Assembly (NCBI GenBank): GCA_023653785.1 | Contig: JAMKCH010088182.1 | Span: 1-64,000 of the forward strand | DNA length: 64,000 bases | Source of the DNA: Ophioderma brevispina | Taxonomy: Eukaryota > Echinodermata > Ophiuroidea > Amphilepidida > Ophiodermatidae | Direction: 5' to 3' | Shown here: in pieces, positions 59,137 through 64,000 of the stretch | Layout: the number at the start of each line of letters is the position of its first letter | Position numbering within the stretch: position 1 is the first letter of the stretch | Notes under the pieces: generated by a model | The model's database searches: none | What the model was told of the DNA's origin: nothing | Seen by the model: the letters and a program-made list of their open reading frames with translations, nothing else | Made by a program: the position numbers and the translations under genes

Positions 59137-59606
59137 ATTAATAAAAAACGCAACCAAAACTCTCCTTAATTTTTGTGGTAATTGTGTAAAATTACATGAA
59201 AATATTAAATGCCATTTAAAGCCACATATCTCATCTTTCCAAAGATAGGTAATTTGTTAATGTGCGGTCATGGGTAACCGAGTAATCATTGTTTTTGCAC
59301 ATGTGACAAAGTGAACTTGGCGACCAAGTTTCCGTATAATGCTAACCACAAATCAGATTCAATTTTCCCTCTCGTCTCACTCAGTCATGCAAGTGAATGG
59401 ATTTGTATGAAACTTGGTCCCAACAAGCTGACTTTGCATTGTACAAAAAACAATGATTATTAATCGGTTATCCATGACCGCACACGAATACCGATCATTG
59501 GAAAGAGGGGGATTTGTGGCTTTAAGATGGCACTAGTACTGTGGGAATAATTTTTACACAAATTACCACAAAAATGGGGGAGAAGTTTTGTTGCGTTTTA
59601 TTGTAT
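59137..59606. mobile_element. 470-bp fold-back element with ~190-bp arms
   Basis: The left arm has ATAAAAAACGCAACC, TTTTTGTGGTAATT, TTTAAAGCCACA, TGTGCGGTCATGGGTAACCG and CATTGTTTTTGCACA. The right arm, reverse complemented, has ATAAAACGCAAC, TTTTTGTGGTAATT, CTTAAAGCCACAAATC, TGTGCGGTCATGGATAACCG and CATTGTTTTTTGTACA. The loop region pairs GACCAAGTTTC with GAAACTTGGTC. TA-rich flanks and the AAACGCAAC end resemble the element at 47.2-49.8 kb. Confidence 0.82.
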
Positions 59607-59609
59607 AAT

Positions 59610-60628
59610 AAAACTTTAATATTTGTCAATAATCTTAATGTGGTTGATGATGATGATGAAATTGCTTGTTTTAACAATTTGACACAGGCAAAGATTTACA
59701 CGACGCGTGATGGTATATTATCAGAATTTATAACATTTACGTTTATCTGCTCCTAAGGAGGAGGTAATTAAGTGTATTCATGTACTTTTGTTCTTCAGCT
59801 CAGATGAAAACCATGTGGTCTTTTGTATCCATAAACACGCACGATTATTTTCTTCTAGCATTGACTCTATCTTGAGTAACACACTCCGTGATTTTCCAAA
59901 CACACGTTCAATGCGGACCGAGTAATGAAACTGGAGATTCACGTTACGAGGACTCCCACCCGAAGCGTTAGGCGTAATTAGCCAATATTTGGTAAAGATT
60001 GATATTATACGCCAGGCACTGCTGTCAAACATAATAAAGCAAAGCTTCTAAATAAAGTGTGGATCCATCCCCATGGTAAATCTATTGAGTTGTTTTGGAC
60101 ACCAGACGAATTTAATATACAGCTACGCGTCAATCTATGATGACAAATTATTGCATGAGTCCACTGGTTTGAAACATCATTCTTTGCAATAATATGTATT
60201 TGTTTTATTCTTGTTGTGTTAGTTGTCTCGTTGCTATGATTGTCTACTTTGTTTATGAACACTTCTAACTAAAGTGATCTAACGTATACATAGAAGTTGG
60301 TAGACGTTACGTTGAGTAGAGGATTGCAGAAGAATATATTTGCAAATTGGAAAAAAACATCCTACTTTTCTTTGGGTAAACGTTTTAATATTGCATTTGA
60401 GATTAGCGTATTTGCAATCACAACAATTGATTTCTTGCTGTGCTTTATATGTCTAACCTCATTGATCGGGCACATAGACAGCAAGGAGAAAGATAAGAGA
60501 CAGAAGACAGACAAAGAGGACAGTTATATTATTTTACAATCGGTGAAAAAAAACGTTTCATTTTCAAACTTGGTGAATGTATATAGGATTACTTCTCTGT
60601 TCCTATATACACTAAAGAGCGCTCTCAA
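59610..60628. other. No supported gene
   Basis: A 111-codon plus-strand frame (60,297-60,632) contains one hydrophobic stretch of ~23 residues (FEISVFAITTIDFLLCF...) and a Lys/Asp-rich tail. No family recognised; it may be chance. Confidence 0.35.
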
Positions 60629-60631
60629 GTG

Positions 60632-60965
60632 ATGCTTGCAAGGAAATATATCTTTAAAGTTCTATGCTAGCTTCCCCATTTATTGTTTTGCTTGATGCAG
60701 TTTCTTTCTTATTTCTTGGAGCAGCCTTTGTTCTCCCAGACATACGCATTAATGACACCCCTAAATTCAAATAAGCGCAAGGCAGCACGACGACTTCAAA
60801 AGCAGAGTGCATTTGGGCTATGCCAGACGTTACCCCCCCCTCAAAAAAAAAAAAACATTGGGATTCCTAGACCCCTATTCTCCAAATATGCATTGTAATT
60901 CCCTAGTGAAAGCCAAAAGTGCATGGGAATTACACAAGAAAATCGTTAAAACGCATATCAATATT
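60632..60965 (+). repeat. Direct repeat Z, copy 1
   Basis: GCTTGCAAGGAAATATATCTTT, GCTAGCTTCCCCATTT, GGCAGCACGACGACTTCAAA, CCCCTATTCTCCAAATATGC and AGTGCATGGGAATT recur at 63,667-64,000, 3.03 kb away, with indels. A C-run followed by an A-run lies in both. Confidence 0.85.
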
Positions 60966-60969
60966 TAGC

Positions 60970-61310
60970 CAAAGTTAAATAGATGCACTGAATAGAATAG
61001 ATTATTTGAATAATTGTGAGCAGCTTAACCAAAGTGAACTCTGGAATTCCCATTGACCACTGAAAAAATCCCAATCCCAAAGAATACTTATCACTTAACA
61101 AACACCCAAAGATGAAACGATGAAAAAATTGCCATTGGGATTTCCCACGGGAATTTCCACACCTTTTTGCAAAAACAGTTGGCAATTCCATATCATTCGA
61201 ATTTTAAATTGTCATCTTTTGAAGGGGTGTGGATAAATTCTGTAATTGCGCACGCTCAACACCAAATTCCGACAAAACGCACACTTTTTACGGAAGTATA
61301 CGACTAATTC
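60970..61310. other. No feature recognised
   Basis: Short AT-rich spacer between direct repeat Z and the open frame that follows. Confidence 0.4.
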
Positions 61311-61314
61311 ACAT

Positions 61315-61836
61315 TCAACGATTTGTTATTGAGATAATAGAATATGAAATAGGGGGTTGATTTGTGTCTAGATCCTCGGTCGCAAAAATGACATTATCTT
61401 GAAGTTTCCAAATTCGGACGGCATATTCGCCATTGGTTAGCCAGACAATGCTCACCCATATTAATGACATGTGACATTGGGACTCCAAACGGGGACGCAA
61501 AAATAGAATGAGGACCGGTTTTTTATTCATTTGCCAAGGTAAATCGTTCTTTCGGCTTGTTAATCCATCATAGTGTTTTGATTGCTTGTAATCGCTGTCT
61601 GTTTTTGAGCTTATGAATGTACTTCGCGTTCCTCTCCTTATTTTGAAAATGCAAATCTCAAAATAACCTCTCCATTTCACGTTACAGTGGAGGCATGCTT
61701 CCATATCAGGTTTATTGAACATGAACCCCGTAAGCGAACTGACAAACTGTATCCAGAACATATTCCACCTGCAACACCATGCACATGTGCATGACTCCTG
61801 AATTGGGTGGGGGGGGACAATGGTATTCCTGGACAA
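61315..61836 (-). CDS. 173-codon open frame, possible lectin-like exon
   Basis: This is the longest stop-free frame outside the repeats. Cysteines cluster in its N-terminal third, and a central segment (EACLHCNVKW...YFEICIF) alternates hydrophobic residues like a beta strand. Near the C-terminus, CHMSLIW and NGEYAVRIW are followed by FATEDLD, loosely like the W-H-x-C-x-x-W and G-E-W-x-V motifs of pentraxin/LamG folds. No splice sites were confirmed and no neighbouring exon was found. It lies between the two copies of repeat Z, so it could also be repeat-derived. Treat as a candidate exon only. Confidence 0.22.
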   Translation of the reverse strand: MSRNTIVPPHPIQESCTCAWCCRWNMFWIQFVSSLTGFMFNKPDMEACLHCNVKWRGYFEICIFKIRRGTRSTFISSKTDSDYKQSKHYDGLTSRKNDLPWQMNKKPVLILFLRPRLESQCHMSLIWVSIVWLTNGEYAVRIWKLQDNVIFATEDLDTNQPPISYSIISITNR

Positions 61837-61965
61837 CAGAAAGATATATAAGGGAAAAAGAAAAAATGCTGATCCTATTATTTTGTTCTTCAGGGCTTAT
61901 ACTCTTAGATAGTTATTACTTGAAACCTCAAATAGTTGAAGACATTACCTTTTTTCCCAAAAAGC

Positions 61966-62200
61966 TTAAAAGACGCTATCAGTGATCTATCCAAAAGTGC
62001 AAAATATTTGGAAATTTGTAGGAATAGTTAAATGTGAAGGGTATAGTCTGTAGAATTATTATAAGTATTTGTTTCAATGGGAAATGACAGAAAACAGCAT
62101 TGTTCAATCGATATGAAGCTCCATATTAAGTGTTCGGACTAAATTGACTAAATTTGACCAAATTTCCGAATAATTTGTACTGATTTGTCCGATGTTAACA
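61966..62200 (+). mobile_element. TTAA MITE family T1, second copy, right end lost
   Basis: TTAA then AAGACGCTATCAGTGATC opens the copy. TAGTCTGTAGA, TTATAAGT and AAGTGTTCGGACTAAATTGACTAAA follow as in the complete copy at 6,061. No matching right terminus was found. A perfect 16-bp palindrome, CCGATGTTAACATCGG, lies at ~62,190. Confidence 0.6.
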
Positions 62201-62204
62201 TCGG

Positions 62205-63180
62205 TTCATGTTGGTAAAATCTTCGTCAAGCGCATAAACCTACGACTTTGTAGGTTGAAATATTACACCGTTTTGTTTTGAGGTTTATCAACTTTGACTT
62301 AAGTTTTTTACTCAAAGAAAGGTTACTGCATGAAAAATGTGATACAGCCACATTATGAATTGGTTCTTATTATGAGTAAAAAAGTGAGAATTATGATGAT
62401 ATTTGTTCTGCCTCCCTCGATAGGATGGAGTGCTATTAGAGCGAAATTGCTCATATTCAACAAAAGCTTTCGAAACCGCTTTAATTATTTGATCTTGTAT
62501 TGAGGTTACTATTTACATACGGTACAGTTATCTCAAAAATGGTTATTTCATCAGGTTTTGCGGAAATCTTAATTTACATAAATGCCGTTAATTTCAGGAC
62601 TTGAGCGAGGGGGGGGGGTGGGAGAGCGAGATCCCTTTCAGTTGATATTTTTGTCAATGTAAGACAATCACATATTGGATGCAGGCACCACATACCCCTC
62701 ACACTACACACACCCACACAACACACAACACACACACCCACACACAACAACATCCAGGCACGTCATTTAATATTGGAGTACGTCCCGGGGGGGTTACAGT
62801 CTATAAAGCACGCGCCACCTTGGGCAACCTCTAATATTATTTATGAATCTAATATACTCCTATGAATACAAAACTAAGTTCACTAAACACAAAGACGAAA
62901 TGTCATTACTAACATACTTTTGGTCTTTCTATTGACTCTATATGTATAGTTATAAAGTGTAAATCAAAACCGCCGTGTCAAATCCGTGTGTATTTTCTTC
63001 CGTTCCTATTTATATAACTACAGCTTACGGCGATAATAGTCCCGACATTTACTTTGGTGCCTGCAATAGTTTTTGTCACACTTGCCTTCCGTGCGGGAAA
63101 AGCACAAAAATTAGTATTCCAATGAATATTTAAAAGTCTAGACAGTCTTTTGCGACCATGGTCTTGAGACACCAAACTAC
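62205..63180. other. Spacer with CA-rich microsatellite
   Basis: ACACACCCACACAACACACAA-like simple sequence at 62,697-62,752; G runs at 62,610 and 62,787. No gene recognised. Confidence 0.5.
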
Positions 63181-63184
63181 CTTT

Positions 63185-63662
63185 ATTGTCTTGAGGTTAC
63201 TGAAGGAAAGATGTAAAGTATCAGTATTAAAGTAACTTGAGGTACTGAGAAATATGTAAGTATCAGTATTAAAAGATGGACTTCAGGTACGTAGAAAGAT
63301 TAAGTATCAGTATTAAAGATGGCTGAGTCTTGAGATACTGAAAAAATATGTAAGGATCAGTATTTAACAGAAAGCGACTTGAGGTACATGAAGAAATCTG
63401 AAAGTATCACCGTATTAAAGATGACTTGAAGGTACTCTGAAGAAATATGTAAGTATCATTATTAAAGATGACTTGAGGTACTGAAGAAATCTGGAAGTAT
63501 CAGTATTAAAGATGACTTGAGGTACTTAAGAAATATGTAAGTATCAGATTCACGGATCAGCTGGAGGTTACTGACGAAAGAAAATCTGAAGTATCGTTAT
63601 TAACGATGACTGGAGTGGTACTGAGAAATAGTACGTATCATTATTAAAGATGACTTGAGGTA
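63185..63662 (+). repeat. 44-bp minisatellite, ~11 units
   Basis: The unit is GACTTGAGGTACTGAAGAAA + TATGTAAGTATCAGTATTAA + AGAT. Unit starts lie near 63,192, 63,235, 63,278, 63,325, 63,373, 63,421, 63,468, 63,512, 63,558, 63,606 and 63,650. Spacing is 43-48 bp, varying by indels. The last unit runs straight into repeat Z. Confidence 0.9.
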
Positions 63663-63666
63663 CTTG

Positions 63667-64000
63667 CTTGCAAGGAAAATATATCTTTGAAAGTGCTCTT
63701 GCTAGCTTCCCCATTTCGGTTTGCTTGATGCGTTTCTTTCTTCTTTCTTGGACAGCCTGTGTTCTACCAGCCTAGCATTTTATATGATACCCTAAGTTTA
63801 AAATAACGAGAGGCAGCACGACGACTTCAAAGCAGTGCATTGGGGCTATTCCAGAAGTTACCCCCCCCACCCCAAAAAAAAAAAAAATTGGGAATGCCTA
63901 TACCCCTATTCTCCAAATATGCATTGTAATTCCCATAGTGAAATACAAAAAGTGCATGGGAATTTACAACAAAGAAAATCGTTAAATATACAAAGGCATA
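63667..64000 (+). repeat. Direct repeat Z, copy 2 (cut by window end)
   Basis: Same blocks as 60,632-60,965, including the C-run/A-run junction. It reaches the window end, so its full length is unknown. Confidence 0.85.

Noticed and set aside
63185..63662. CRISPR-like regular array
   Set aside because: Units are contiguous, degenerate 44-mers without unique spacers, in animal-type DNA. It is a minisatellite.
60632..64000. LTR pair made by repeat Z
   Set aside because: The interior has no reverse transcriptase or integrase motif, and the minisatellite abuts only one copy. The second copy is cut by the window end, so this cannot be settled.

Overview
This is a window of AT-rich eukaryotic, almost certainly animal, DNA. 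It is built nearly entirely from decayed and nested transposable elements, satellites and minisatellites. There is no bacterial-style gene packing, and no intact host protein-coding gene can be supported. The mix of elements (DIRS-like tyrosine-recombinase retrotransposon, CR1/Jockey-type LINE, Tc1-type transposase, tRNA-derived SINE, many short inverted-repeat elements) suits a marine invertebrate. An echinoderm, hemichordate or similar lineage is plausible, but the sequence does not prove it. Homologous copies inside the window differ mostly by one-base indels, so reading frames are broken everywhere, through age, unpolished long-read sequence, or both.

Layout. 0-1 kb: dispersed repeat and a ~170-bp satellite with GGCGGCCATTTTG-like boxes. 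5.6-6.5 kb: hairpin, minisatellite, TTAA-flanked MITE. 7.4-8.3 kb (minus): LINE ORF1 remnant. 8.6-11.5 kb (minus): CR1-like LINE with endonuclease and reverse transcriptase. 12.9-13.3 kb (minus): possible L1-type RT scrap. 13.6-13.8 kb: fold-back element. 16.9-24.1 kb: a GC-rich DIRS-like element (plus strand) with gag-like region, RT, RNase H and tyrosine recombinase. 28.5-28.8 kb: Tc1-type transposase scrap. 31.2-32.2 kb: fold-back element made of the palindrome CAACGCGTTG. 32.5-36.5 kb: tandem copies of a ~1.6-kb repeat, one split by a hAT-like insertion. 36.9-40.4 kb: two long inverted-repeat structures. 40.5-42.1 kb: three hairpin MITE copies around a 17/18-bp minisatellite. 42.1-46.3 kb: duplicated modules. 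47.2-49.8 kb: a TA-flanked Tc1/mariner-type element carrying a SINE. 52 kb: 163-bp tandem repeat. 53.3-57.1 kb: two further SINE fragments, one split by a 114-bp MITE, plus a second TTAA MITE. 59-64 kb: long-TIR MITE, a direct repeat pair and a 44-bp minisatellite.

The parts record insertion history rather than a working pathway. In three cases a related copy within the window supplies the empty site, so the inserted element and its target-site duplication can be read directly: an 8-bp duplication at 35,024/35,595, a TA duplication at 47,238/49,834, and an 8-bp near-duplication at 53,416/53,538. The most unusual items are the CAACGCGTTG fold-back element, the DIRS-like element with a 14-residue Arg-rich tandem repeat in its gag-like region, and the uncatalogued SINE family.
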